A stretch of DNA of 64,000 bases from Bacteriovorax sp037444575 (GTDB lineage: Bacteria > Bdellovibrionota > Bacteriovoracia > Bacteriovoracales > Bacteriovoracaceae), in contig JBBIME010000007.1 of assembly GCA_037444575.1 (NCBI GenBank), forward strand, positions 262,493 to 326,492. Reading direction: 5' to 3'. The translations under genes and the position numbers were made by a program. Each line of letters opens with the position of its first letter. The first letter of the stretch is position 1. Shown here one piece after another: positions 9,232 through 18,900 of this stretch. The notes beneath the pieces are model-generated. The model did no database searches, was not told the DNA's origin, and saw nothing but the letters and a program-made list of their open reading frames with translations.

Positions 9232-9486
9232 ATGGATGAAGAACAATTAGCATTAGTAGAAGAAGGTTTGAATCTTCTGATTAAGAAGTTCAAGCTCAAT
9301 GAAAATCCCGGAGATCTAGAGCGCTTAAAGGCCGCTCAGGATGCAAAGCTTGCTATTCGCAAAGTCATACTCTCTGTTGCGATCAAAGGCGATATCAAAG
9401 ACATTTGTCCTGTTATTGAAGGTGGCAAAGGGGCCGGATGGGAAGTGACAGATTTCAACGATAAAATTATTCGATATCATGCCTAG
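9232..9486 (+). CDS. Small protein of unknown function (84 aa)
   Basis: No family recognised. The protein is small and soluble-looking: a helical, charged N-terminal half (about residues 1-50) followed by a short beta-like tail ending GWEVTDFNDKIIRYHA. An upstream purine-rich stretch (AAAAGGAAAAAGG, 9204-9214) can serve as ribosome site. It lies alone between metG and the yqeY-like gene. It could be a small adaptor, but nothing in the sequence says so. Confidence 0.55.
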   Translation: MDEEQLALVEEGLNLLIKKFKLNENPGDLERLKAAQDAKLAIRKVILSVAIKGDIKDICPVIEGGKGAGWEVTDFNDKIIRYHA

Positions 9487-9545
9487 TCTTGAATGCTTCT
9501 TCAATTTAATCAATAATAGCTTCCATTAACTTGGAGGCCGTTATC

Positions 9546-9956
9546 ATGATGGAAAAAATCACAGAAGACATTAAAAAAGCAATGTTCGCTAAGGACAAAG
9601 ATCGCCTGGATGCCCTTCGCTATTTAAAAGCGATGTTCATTGAAAACAAAACATCTAAAGCTCCTCAGCCAGAAATGGATGTACTCATCAAGCATGTAAA
9701 AAAACTCAGAGACTCTCTAGAAAATTTTCCTGAAGGAAATGAGCTTAGAATAAAAACAGAGAAAGAGATCGCAGCCTTAACTGAATATCTTCCAAAGCAA
9801 TTAAGTGAAGCGGAAGTAAAAACCTTTATCACTGAAATTATCGCTAAGACTCCTGGAATAAACGCAGGTCTAGTAATGAAAGAATTGAGTCCAAAGATAA
9901 AAGGCCAATTTGATAGCAAACTGGCCAATGAATTAGTTAAAGCAGCTTTGAGTTAG
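9546..9956 (+). CDS. GatB/YqeY domain protein
   Basis: YqeY-family proteins resemble the tRNA-binding tail domain of GatB amidotransferase; their cellular job is not settled. The sequence has the helical N-terminal segment with DALRYLKAMF, the mid segment EKEIAALTEYLPKQLSEAE, which is the family hallmark, and a C-terminal GLVMKELSPKIKGQFD. A longer frame begins at a TTG (9531), but the ribosome site GGAGG at 9533-9537 lies 8 bases before the ATG at 9546, which fixes the start there. The last four bases overlap the convergent exported gene. Confidence 0.87.
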   Translation: MMEKITEDIKKAMFAKDKDRLDALRYLKAMFIENKTSKAPQPEMDVLIKHVKKLRDSLENFPEGNELRIKTEKEIAALTEYLPKQLSEAEVKTFITEIIAKTPGINAGLVMKELSPKIKGQFDSKLANELVKAALS

Positions 9957-11632
9957 TATTTACAAGTGATCGATACCGGAAAGTGATCACTTAAAATTTC
10001 TTGATAGAATCTATAATAGAATGCATTGGTGAGCTGATTGATGAAAACTCTTCTCTTGTAGCCATCAATGCGTTCTTGAATTTGAAACTCATCATTAACA
10101 ACAGCATTCGATTTCACTGTGAGCATTCCCGTTAATTGGGTAGTGTAATTATCAACCATTCTTCCAATTTTTGATTGTGCTGTTGTCGATAGAGGGTAAT
10201 CCAATTTTGTAGGAAGCGGAGTTTCTTCTGGTGGAATATCTCCACCGATTCCAACTTCTTCTAAGGGCATTAAAGATTTTAATCGATAGCCCACACCACT
10301 ACGAACACCGTAAATTCTTTCTACGTCTGACTCGATATTTGATTTATAGTAATTGTAAACTTCACCATTTGAACAATTAGAGAAGACTGATTTATCCAAT
10401 ACAAAATGATCATATGAACTAGCTACACCATTAGTTTCCTTCCCTTCACTACTGTAACGAGTAGGTGAAATGGTTGTAGGCTCATCAATGAGCAAGCTTC
10501 CTCCAGGGAAACTTTTTAGGACTTCTGTCCAGAAAGGATTATTTGCCACAAGATTTGTATCAGAAACAAACATAATGTTTTTATCGTTATATCTTTCTCT
10601 GTAGCGGTTCATGAAATCAAGAGTTGTCTTAACTTCAGCAAATCGAGCAAAGTTTGAACTGTTAATTCCTCCTCCTAAAGTAGCAGGAGAATCCACACCA
10701 AAAGTATCGTTCATAATTTTTTTAGAAGCTTCTTCATCACCGGAAAAAGTAAACACAACGTGTGCACTCACTAATGTGAATGTCTTATTCGCTGCTGATT
10801 TAAAACTCGCCATAAAAGGTCTACGGGCAAAATTGTGAGTGAAGTCCTTGCCCATAAATTTTGAAGAGAGATTAATGATACAAGCGTAAGGGACTCCCCC
10901 ATTCTCATCTTTAAATTCTTTACAATGAGGATTCACAATAGGAGTGATAGCACTTGCTTTAAAAAAGAAGCCAACCATTTCTTCAACTGATCCTTGAAGA
11001 GCGGAGTCTCCTCTAGGTGATAGAAGCAAAGACCAACTTGGATCAAGTTGTTTAAGGGCCATCAAAATTTTAAAATATCCAGGAGCTCTATAAAGAGAAT
11101 ATGCTGTTCGCGTATCAGTGATTAACTTTGTAAGTTTATCATCGAGCTCTTTTAATTTTTTTGCATCAGTTGTTTTTTCCTTCGCTGCTTTTAAATCAGC
11201 TATCATCTTCGGGCTTTCGCGAAGAAAAGCTAGCACTGTCTGATTATTGGCCCCATCATGTCCGACTGCTCCCAAAAGTTCTAATCCAGAAACAACATCG
11301 TATTGGTTCATAATTTTTGCAACGAGAGAATAGTCTTTAAAAAGCGCTTTTGAAGTACCAGGGTGAAGAAGATTATAGCCAGCAATACGAAGATATCCAT
11401 TTGCTTTTGGACCGATTGAAGTTGGCCCGAAATATTGATAGTTGCTGTTGCACTCTACTTTAAATTGTTTTTTCACAAGAAGGAGATCGATGACCTGACA
11501 GGCCTGATTGTATTCAGCAATTTTCTCCTGATCATCCTCAGGAGTCTTTGTTTGAGCACTTAGATCAGAGGACTCTGCAAATGCAGAGGCAAAGAGAGAA
11601 AGAAGAAGTAAAAGGGCCAAAATTATCTTCAC
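9953..11632 (-). CDS. Exported endonuclease/exonuclease/phosphatase-fold protein (DNase I-like)
   Basis: A Sec signal peptide (about residues 1-19, ending ASAFA) precedes a DNase I-like fold. Active-site elements appear in the family order: IAGYN (Asn 87), GLEL (Glu about 118), the RRPF strand, SAHVV, SDTNL (the Asp-x-Asn pair), YDHFVLD and the terminal SDHFPVS. The set suggests a metal-dependent phosphodiesterase acting outside the cytoplasm, for example on DNA, RNA or phospholipid head groups; the substrate is not known. At 559 residues it is large for the fold, with an insertion in the C-terminal third. I prefer the GTG at 11632 (GGGGA six bases upstream) over the TTG at 11644. Confidence 0.78.
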   Translation of the reverse strand: MKIILALLLLLSLFASAFAESSDLSAQTKTPEDDQEKIAEYNQACQVIDLLLVKKQFKVECNSNYQYFGPTSIGPKANGYLRIAGYNLLHPGTSKALFKDYSLVAKIMNQYDVVSGLELLGAVGHDGANNQTVLAFLRESPKMIADLKAAKEKTTDAKKLKELDDKLTKLITDTRTAYSLYRAPGYFKILMALKQLDPSWSLLLSPRGDSALQGSVEEMVGFFFKASAITPIVNPHCKEFKDENGGVPYACIINLSSKFMGKDFTHNFARRPFMASFKSAANKTFTLVSAHVVFTFSGDEEASKKIMNDTFGVDSPATLGGGINSSNFARFAEVKTTLDFMNRYRERYNDKNIMFVSDTNLVANNPFWTEVLKSFPGGSLLIDEPTTISPTRYSSEGKETNGVASSYDHFVLDKSVFSNCSNGEVYNYYKSNIESDVERIYGVRSGVGYRLKSLMPLEEVGIGGDIPPEETPLPTKLDYPLSTTAQSKIGRMVDNYTTQLTGMLTVKSNAVVNDEFQIQERIDGYKRRVFINQLTNAFYYRFYQEILSDHFPVSITCKY

Positions 11633-11857
11633 AATATTCCCCAAGTAATTAGCTCAACTAATAATTCGCATTAGTTTAACCACTAATTTCTTTAATGATC
11701 AATTCTCACTGTGCCTTTTTAGGGCGCTAACTATTTGAATATCCAATATGATCGAAAAAAAGAAGTCCCCAAGTAAAAATGACACACTATCAAGTAAAAG
11801 ATCAAATATTCCGAAAATTATCTAAGTACTGAAGTTTCCAAAGCGAGGAATTTTTCT

Positions 11858-12802
11858 ATGATTAAGCATCTTGTTGTTCTCTCCCTTATTTTGAATTTTG
11901 CTCCTATGGCCCATGCCTCTGGGACTACAAAACTCGTCGATTACATGATCTCAGGCTCAGGTCTGGTGGAAATTTTAGGAAAGTATGGAATCAGCGGAAA
12001 TGATGCCAAACAAGTTGAAAGCTATGTTGGTTCAGCTATAACCGCCCTTGGGTCTAAGAAAGTTTTAACAAAACAAGAGCTCTCAGGAGCGCTTTCAAAA
12101 CTTCCAGTCACTGGATCAGATGCAAGTGTTAGAAAAGAGCTTCAAATTCTTCTAGATAAATCAGAAGGCGAAATAAAAAAAGAAGATGTAGTTAAAGCTG
12201 TTAACAACATCATCTATCTGGCCAACAGACACGGAAAATCAATAATCATCACGTGTGCTGAATGTGTAAATGAAGGTCTTGCTAAAAACGGATTTAAATT
12301 TACAGTTGAGAACATCAAAAATTCTTCTTCTGTAAAAGTTTTAAATGAAATTCTTCCAAAAAATCCAGCGGAACTTAATACTTTCATCTCGACTCGCATG
12401 AGAAGATTAGGAATGGGAGATTATTCAAGAGTAACTCCAGATATGGTAGCTCCTTCTGAAGAAAAATCGCTAGGTCTATTTTTAGGTCTTGCAGAAAGTG
12501 GATCTCCAGAGCAAAAAGCATTGATAGCTTCTATTAAAAAACTTGCAACAAGAAACGGAAGAACAAATATCATCGATCCAAAAAACCCTCAGAAATTTTG
12601 GAAAGTTGTTGCTGATGATATGTCCCCTCAAGATATGAGTGGATGGACAAAAACTTTAAATGAGGTTTCTGCTCGCGCGGAAAAAGATAATATCACAACA
12701 GAAGAAGCTTTCTACAGAACACTAAAAGAGAAAGCTGAAGGAAATGACTATCTAATGAAGCAATATGAAACGCTGAAGTCGAAACGTTGTTTCTTTAAAT
12801 AG
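11858..12802 (+). CDS. Exported protein of unknown function (314 aa)
   Basis: A signal peptide (MIKHLVVLSLILNFAPMAHA) is followed by a mostly helical soluble domain. Two cysteines lie close together (TCAEC, about residues 129-133) and one lies near the C-terminus. No family recognised. A ribosome site (AGCGAGGAA) precedes the ATG, and a strong terminator follows 26 bases after the stop, so it is a single-gene transcript. About 210 bp of upstream sequence separate it from the divergent nuclease-fold gene. Confidence 0.72.
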   Translation: MIKHLVVLSLILNFAPMAHASGTTKLVDYMISGSGLVEILGKYGISGNDAKQVESYVGSAITALGSKKVLTKQELSGALSKLPVTGSDASVRKELQILLDKSEGEIKKEDVVKAVNNIIYLANRHGKSIIITCAECVNEGLAKNGFKFTVENIKNSSSVKVLNEILPKNPAELNTFISTRMRRLGMGDYSRVTPDMVAPSEEKSLGLFLGLAESGSPEQKALIASIKKLATRNGRTNIIDPKNPQKFWKVVADDMSPQDMSGWTKTLNEVSARAEKDNITTEEAFYRTLKEKAEGNDYLMKQYETLKSKRCFFK

Positions 12803-12828
12803 TAAGTGTATAAAACAAGAAATTATAT

Positions 12829-12856
12829 AAGGCCCTCATCGAGGGCCTTTTTATTT
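12829..12856 (+). terminator. Rho-independent terminator
   Basis: Nine-base arms (AAGGCCCTC and GAGGGCCTT) pair around a 3-base ATC loop and are followed by TTTATTT. It ends the exported 314-residue gene. On the minus strand it lies just past the GNAT stop and is followed by a weaker T-rich stretch, so it may work both ways. Confidence 0.9.
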
Positions 12857-12862
12857 AAAAAG

Positions 12863-13657
12863 CTAAATATCAGACGTTCGAATGAAATCCCACTTTATGA
12901 TTTTCATATTATGAGCGATCACTGTCGCTGAACTAGAGGAGCGAATTTTTAACTGGTCAAATTCATTTTTTAGCGGATCCCCTGAAGTAAGGGCCAGCAT
13001 ATGAACATGGTCCTCCTTAGCATCTTTTGTTAAAGCATCATGAGCTCCGCCTAGATCATGCCCATATTGAATATGTAGAAGCTTCATCGGTTTTTTTGTG
13101 CTCTCTAAAATGAGATCTTTAATTCCAAGTAGAGACAAAAAAGAAATAGGCCCTTTATGTTTTTCAATTAATTCTCGGTAGCGTTTAATTTCTTCATGGG
13201 TAAATGAATAGATAAACAGTTTCTCAACTGGAGCAATTTTAAGCCAGCGGAAGCGACTTAAAAGTTTTGCTACCCTATTTTCTTTTTGCTCTCCCTTATC
13301 CATCGATATCGCGTACCCACGAGGGCATTTTAGATAATATCGAATGGCCCCGTGACTTAACATCTTTAGAGGAATTTTTTTTCCTCGATAATCAGGATGA
13401 ACTTTTAAATCGCAAAGATAAAAAACTTTGTGAGGAATCTCTCTAATGATCCCTGCACTAACTGCCACGACTTTATCATTAATCGTGCAGACAAAATAAT
13501 GAACGTCTCCTAATCGATCAAAAAAAGCAAAATAATCGCTTCCATGATCGATGCGAAAAGAATCATCCCCTAGGGGATAAATGGCAATCTTTTCAAGAGT
13601 GGCGAGCTGTTCTTGATAAAGATAACGATCATCTTTTTTTATTTCAAAAATTTTCAT
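12863..13657 (-). CDS. GNAT family N-acetyltransferase
   Basis: The acetyl-CoA binding motif A is visible at residues 83-100 (DLKVHPDYRGKKIPLKML, with the RGKK pyrophosphate loop), preceded by the strand VFYLC. About 160 residues of unassigned sequence follow, longer than a minimal GNAT domain, so a second half-domain or substrate-binding lobe is likely. The substrate is not predictable. The ATG overlaps the stop of the preceding diiron-type gene (TAATG), which indicates translational coupling. It is the last gene of a five-gene minus-strand run with lipid-type modifying enzymes and may N- or O-acylate their product (inference). Confidence 0.8.
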   Translation of the reverse strand: MKIFEIKKDDRYLYQEQLATLEKIAIYPLGDDSFRIDHGSDYFAFFDRLGDVHYFVCTINDKVVAVSAGIIREIPHKVFYLCDLKVHPDYRGKKIPLKMLSHGAIRYYLKCPRGYAISMDKGEQKENRVAKLLSRFRWLKIAPVEKLFIYSFTHEEIKRYRELIEKHKGPISFLSLLGIKDLILESTKKPMKLLHIQYGHDLGGAHDALTKDAKEDHVHMLALTSGDPLKNEFDQLKIRSSSSATVIAHNMKIIKWDFIRTSDI

Positions 13658-14376
13658 TATGCTCGAGAATGAAATCCGGAAATTTTTCTCATCATTCTTC
13701 TTTTGCGATGAGTGTACATAGCAAGATAAAGGTAATTAAAAACCTCTGCCCCCATGCGAAGACCTTGCTCGATAAAATAACGATTAGTCTCACTTTCTTC
13801 CCATGCAGGCTTTAAAACATTGAAGAAATCCATGGAGTGACGAACATCTAACTTCTCATGAAGATTGTAATGGATCATTTGATCTTCTTTGAGCCATCCA
13901 TTATCGACAATTCCCTTTCCAATGCCATTAGAGATGTCAACGAACATACGCTCAATCATTCCCATTGCACCTACTCCGATGAGATATTCATCAAGCACGC
14001 ATGCTCCAGTTAAAGTTGTATTAAACACTCTAACTTCCGGCCAAAGAGCTCGTTTATCAACATCACTTTCTTTTACATTGTCTAAACGAAGAAGTAGTTC
14101 ACAGAATGTTTTTCCATGAATTTTAGAGAAGTCCCCTTCCCCATGCTCCTCCCAAACATTTCGAACAACTTCCATACGCAGAGTTGGAGATGGAACTTTT
14201 GCGGCCAATGCCGCCATTGGGCGGGAGAAAAATGTTACAGCGAAATAAAATTGAATTTGAGTTTCTATAAAATCCTCTTTATCAAACTCCTTATTTCTTA
14301 AAGATGTAAAGTAAGGATTATTCATGTAATCCGTTTCCACTAATATCTGGTCAACCAATTTTAAAAGATCACTCAT
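13657..14376 (-). CDS. Heme-oxygenase-like diiron protein (CADD/PqqC-like fold)
   Basis: The protein is all-helical, 239 residues. It carries six candidate metal ligands at Glu80, His87, Glu142, His173, Asp177 and His180, a spacing nearly identical to that known for the chlamydial diiron protein CADD (E81, H88, E142, H174, D178, H181). The HxxxDxxH block reads HEKLDVRH. Such HDO enzymes use O2 for oxidation, C-C cleavage or N-oxygenation of small molecules or amino acids. The start at 14376 is set by a GGGAG ribosome site seven bases upstream; a longer frame to 14409 would overlap the DUF3419 gene. It sits between a SAM-dependent aminocarboxypropyl transferase and an acetyltransferase, suggesting a shared pathway. 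Confidence 0.82.
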   Translation of the reverse strand: MSDLLKLVDQILVETDYMNNPYFTSLRNKEFDKEDFIETQIQFYFAVTFFSRPMAALAAKVPSPTLRMEVVRNVWEEHGEGDFSKIHGKTFCELLLRLDNVKESDVDKRALWPEVRVFNTTLTGACVLDEYLIGVGAMGMIERMFVDISNGIGKGIVDNGWLKEDQMIHYNLHEKLDVRHSMDFFNVLKPAWEESETNRYFIEQGLRMGAEVFNYLYLAMYTHRKRRMMRKISGFHSRA

Positions 14377-14386
14377 TCTAATCTCC

Positions 14387-15322
14387 CTAGATCGCTCTTT
14401 TTGTTGCAATATTTAATTTAGAATAAAATAGACTTCGATCAAGATTTAACAACTGACATTCTTCCTCCGTGTGGAATTGAAAATGAGGAGAGAAAAAATC
14501 AGTAAATTCTTTTTGATGATTAAGTTGGCGAAAGACAATCATTGCATTTTCCTTTGCCTCTGCTTTTAACCGCTTTGCAATTGATTCAATATAGCTTTCA
14601 GAACTCCAATCAAATATATTAGAGAAGCTCAACAAATCAAACTCAGAAAAGCTTTGCACTTCATGAAGGAGAGAATTTTTTATTTCAAACTCTTTGTATT
14701 TTTTAGGTGGAACTTGGAAATGGGTTGGGTACACGTTTGGTAAATAATCTCCCAACAATATGTGGTGAATAAAATAATTATCCTTGAGATCTGATCTCAT
14801 AAGCCCTTTTTCAAAGACGCTTTTAAAATAGCCGGGATAAGAATGCTTTGGAGCATGTTGAGTTGCATCTGGACCAAACATAGTGTTTAGTATTTCGTCC
14901 GAAAAATAAAGCTCAAAGGCAACTGGCCAATAACGATGAGAAAAAATTTTTTCAATTTCATTGTGTTGATTTGAAATAATCAATTCCTTTAATTCATCAT
15001 GACTTATGATAAATTCTTCAACAAAGAGGCGAAGAGATCGAAATAAACTTTCAAAATTTCCAGTTTGATTTAACTTTACCAATTCATCAATTTTGTTTTC
15101 AGCTAAAAGCTTCTCTTTATTTTTTATCAATTGAATCTGAGTGGGATTCGGCTCAATTAAGGTCTGCTCAATCTGAGGAAACAAAAGGCGCACAGTTAAG
15201 GCCGTGCATCCACCAGAACCGATTAACAGGATCTTTTTTATTTGAGAATTTCGCTTTATCAGTTCGCATTCTATATCCGGATCCTCACGAACGACAGCAA
15301 ACTGCAACGTATTGTTCTTCAT
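14387..15322 (-). CDS. DUF3419 family protein (BtaA-like SAM:3-amino-3-carboxypropyl transferase)
   Basis: DUF3419 includes BtaA, which moves the 3-amino-3-carboxypropyl group of S-adenosylmethionine onto diacylglycerol to make the betaine lipid precursor diacylglyceryl-homoserine. Seen here are the SAM-binding loop ILLIGSGGCTAL (31-42), the following IEPNPTQ (56-62), the HRYWP region, and FGPDATQHAP with the nearby PGYFKSVFEKGL. Near residue 240 is SFSNIFDW, a family hallmark. The protein is 311 residues, shorter than typical BtaA (about 380-400). No BtaB-type N-methyltransferase is adjacent, although an ICMT-type membrane methyltransferase precedes it by 16 bp. Acceptor and product are unknown. 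Confidence 0.78.
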   Translation of the reverse strand: MKNNTLQFAVVREDPDIECELIKRNSQIKKILLIGSGGCTALTVRLLFPQIEQTLIEPNPTQIQLIKNKEKLLAENKIDELVKLNQTGNFESLFRSLRLFVEEFIISHDELKELIISNQHNEIEKIFSHRYWPVAFELYFSDEILNTMFGPDATQHAPKHSYPGYFKSVFEKGLMRSDLKDNYFIHHILLGDYLPNVYPTHFQVPPKKYKEFEIKNSLLHEVQSFSEFDLLSFSNIFDWSSESYIESIAKRLKAEAKENAMIVFRQLNHQKEFTDFFSPHFQFHTEEECQLLNLDRSLFYSKLNIATKRAI

Positions 15323-15338
15323 ATTCTTATTCCCACGC

Positions 15339-15890
15339 TTAATTTAACCAAGGGACAAACATTCCTGTTTTACTTTTGTATTCTGCATATCCCTCTTTGT
15401 ACTCGGATAGATCAAATCGCCCTTCTTCCTCTCTTGCTGTTTTGTAGTAAAAATAGATGAGCATCATTATTAATATGAGAAAAGGATAACTAGAGTCAGC
15501 GATGAAGGTTCCTAAATAACTCAAAAGATATGTTGAATAAAACGGGTGTCTTACATACTGAAATGGGCCAGTAGAAAAAAAGTGCAGCGGCTTCTCTTCG
15601 CTTCCAGCGACTAAAAGCTTATGTTTTCCAATGTAAGAAATAGTCGTCCAGAAAACAACAAATGAGAAAACTTGGATAATAATTGCTCCGATTATTCTCG
15701 CAGAATAGGGTGACGACAAATTCTTTGTCAGCAAGTACACTTCTAAAAACCAAATGCTCATTGAGACTATTTGTATTTTTATAAGCTTCTTCCAATTAAT
15801 ACTTTTATTGTTCTTAAAAAAGAAGAATGCTGCTCCCATGAATGAAGCAATATTCAGAGTTGTTAATATGAGATTTATCCAATTGACCAA
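15339..15890 (-). CDS. ICMT/PEMT-type integral membrane methyltransferase
   Basis: A 183-residue membrane protein with about four or five hydrophobic segments. The SAM-binding signature of the isoprenylcysteine carboxyl methyltransferase/phospholipid methyltransferase group is clear: TGPFQYVRHPFYSTYLL (107-123) and the paired acidic residues REEEGRF (153-159). Bacterial members methylate lipids or other hydrophobic acceptors. The start is a TTG with GAGGG just upstream. It begins 14 bp after the giant lipoprotein gene and ends 16 bp before the DUF3419 gene, so it is probably part of the same transcript. Confidence 0.84.
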   Translation of the reverse strand: MVNWINLILTTLNIASFMGAAFFFFKNNKSINWKKLIKIQIVSMSIWFLEVYLLTKNLSSPYSARIIGAIIIQVFSFVVFWTTISYIGKHKLLVAGSEEKPLHFFSTGPFQYVRHPFYSTYLLSYLGTFIADSSYPFLILIMMLIYFYYKTAREEEGRFDLSEYKEGYAEYKSKTGMFVPWLN

Positions 15891-15904
15891 TATTCCCTCA
15901 ATTT

Positions 15905-18900
15905 TTACATGATCTCAAGAACAGCTGGATCTCTGTTAATAACTAGGATCCGAAGCGCATTTAAATAACGTTGAAAAGAATCAGCGTCGGTGTAATTTGA
16001 AAGTTCTTGAACTGCTTTGTGAGCAAATGTTCCAACTTCTTTCATTCCCATTAACTCATCAGCAGGTATCGCTTCCCACAATGCTTCTGAAATCGCTTTC
16101 TCTTTTAAATTTGCAGGATTCATCGCCATCATTTTAAAAGATTTGTAATCCATCTTCTGTCCGCCCTCGAGATATTTTGCATAGAGCTTTTTGGCCAATT
16201 TTTCTTCTAAGTCGCGATAGTCTGTCATGATTTTAGCAGCTTCTTGTTCACTCTTTTTGCTGGCCATCTCAGCTACAGAGTATTGAAAAGCATGAAAGGC
16301 CCCAAGTGTTGTTTGCGATTGAACAAACTTTCTTAAACTTAGAGTCGTTCTCGCCTGCGCTTTATAAGATTCGTACACAAGACGAGCTCTTGCGGTAAAA
16401 ACTTTTTTCATGACTTGCCCTTCAGACATCATGCTAAGAATCGGAATTTTTCTTCCTTTGAAAAAGTTAAATTCAGGCATCCCTTGAACTTGAATGATAT
16501 AGGGAATCTCTCTTTTCTTCATTGGAATTTCTATGAAAATATCTGTGAGATCTTCCATATTCCTATTCACAAAGGCCTCGAGAGAACCTGGTTTAGAACT
16601 TAATGTTGCGAGTTCTTTTTCAATTCGTAAAATTTTACTAGCGTTCTTTGCAAGAGACTCATTTCTCATGCGCAAGAACCAATCGCGAGCACTGCTAAAC
16701 ACAGGAATGCGTCTTCCTATTCTATCTTTAGCATTTAGTTCGCCCATAATCCTCACAGCTTTATTTAAGCGCTCTCCTGAGTAACTACTAACTAATCGAA
16801 GCATTTCCTTAGGGTTGTCGGCAAAATAAGAAGACACCACTTTTGCGGCTTGAAGATCAATCTGACTTTTTGATTCTTTAACTGTCACTTTTCCTACTTC
16901 TTTCTTCAAAGTTCTCAAAGCTGCGAGTTTTGCGCGTTTGATTGGGTCAATCACTTTCCCAATTCGAGAGAGCATTGTCTCAATATCAATCTCTCCTGAT
17001 GTATAAAGTTTTTTAATCATATCGATTTTTGTTTTAGCAATATCCAAACTATTTTTATCCAGGCCCAAATTATTCGAAACACTATCAACGCCTAATAAGT
17101 AACGAGCTGACCTTACTTCTTCTTCCTGGACAGCAGACTTAGCAGCTGATTTAAAAGCTGTCTTACCTGTTTGTTGCATAAGAGATTTTGTTGAAACGGC
17201 AACGAGTTTAGGTCCTAGAGTAAGTGATCTGGTTGCAACCCCTATTAAAGGGAAAATGCTAATCGCTTCAAAGGCGGTCCAAGCATAACTGCGACGAACT
17301 TCATTTGAGCTTCCAAGATTGGCAAAACCTAAATCTTCCATCACTTTAATTTTTCTTGCTGACTCTTCCGAATCAAACTTTCTTTGCAGTTCATTGGTTG
17401 TCAGTTTTACTTGAATTCCAAGCGAAGCAAGACCGGCAACTGCCATTGTTCCACCTAAAGGAGCACAAATTCCCCCAGAGACAGCAGTACAAGCACCGCC
17501 TACGATTATGGCGGCCATACCAGCAACACCTGATCCAATCCCCCACCACATATCTCTAAATTCACCAGGAGACATTTCATTAATTTTTTTGAGCACTTCT
17601 TCTGGAACAGCTGGTAGTCCTGCCATTTGGTTGAGTTCGTTTTGTGCTTTTGAGGTTGAATAAAAAATATTTTTAAATTCTGTTTGATCATTGATATTCA
17701 TCGAACAGAATGTATCAAGATGAGACAAGATTTGAAGTTTTCTCGCCATAGCAGCTTGTCTTAAAATATCTTTAAAGATTGGTTTTTTATATGAGTCATC
17801 GATTGCAAGAAAATTGAGTTTCAAGTTAAAAGAATTGTCTATTCCATTTACCTTCGAAAAATCTTCAAATAACTTTTTCTGTCTTTCAACATCGTTTCTG
17901 ATTTTATAAAGCTTTAAGAAGAAATCTCCAAGTTGAGCTTCGCTTGATTTTGAAACCTGAATAATTTCCTGACGGGTCCTTTCCGAAATATTTACACCAG
18001 AGCGAAGAGCACTTTCTTGATTTAAAATAGTTTTATAGGAAAGATCTTCCGTAATGCTATAAAAATTTGTATTACCACTTGTGACGCTAAAAAGTTGAGC
18101 ATTTCTATGATCAATATCTTCTATAATGTTTCGCCAGATAGAATTTTTCTCATCTTTAGATAAAAATTTATCAGCGTGATCATAAGACAGTGGATAATTC
18201 AGTCCTAAGATCTGACCAGCCGTTTTGATTTTTGTATATTGAAGATCAACATTTTTTTTATCACACTGAGCTTTTTCATTTACATTAAACCAAAGCCCCA
18301 TGCGCTCATAGGCAGGAGGAATTCCCTCTTTCTGATATTCTAATTGATCGAGAGCAACCATATAACCAAACTTCAATCTGGCCCACGGATTTCCAGAAGA
18401 CATTTGGTCTAATAAAAAATTAAGTTCAAAAGGCTTTGCTTCAGGAAGAAGTTCTGTCTCATCTCTAAGAGTTGTCCAAACCATCCCTAGCAATGGATAA
18501 ATATTCTGGAATTGTCTTTCTTCCAATCTTCTGGTTGGAATGTACTTTTCACCTGATCTAAATTCGCTTAACAAATTAGAAAGGTTTAAAACGCGATTCC
18601 CATTGCAAATTGAATTTAGATCTTTGTTGAATTTAAAACCCGCTCGTCCGCATGATTTTGCCACGATCCCCTGGAAATCAGAATCCATTGGAAGATTGCT
18701 ATATTGATAAAAGGTGTCTGCTAAAAGTTTTAAACTCCAATCTCTCCATACAGGAGAAGAATACATTGTAGGAAAATCAATCATGACTTTTTTCCCTGCA
18801 AGTTTTTTCTTCATTCTCTCTGTAATTAATTGAGTGTAGTCATTAAAACCATTTTGTTGCATCAATGAAAGCAGGTAAGGTGAAAGATTTTGTTTTCCAG

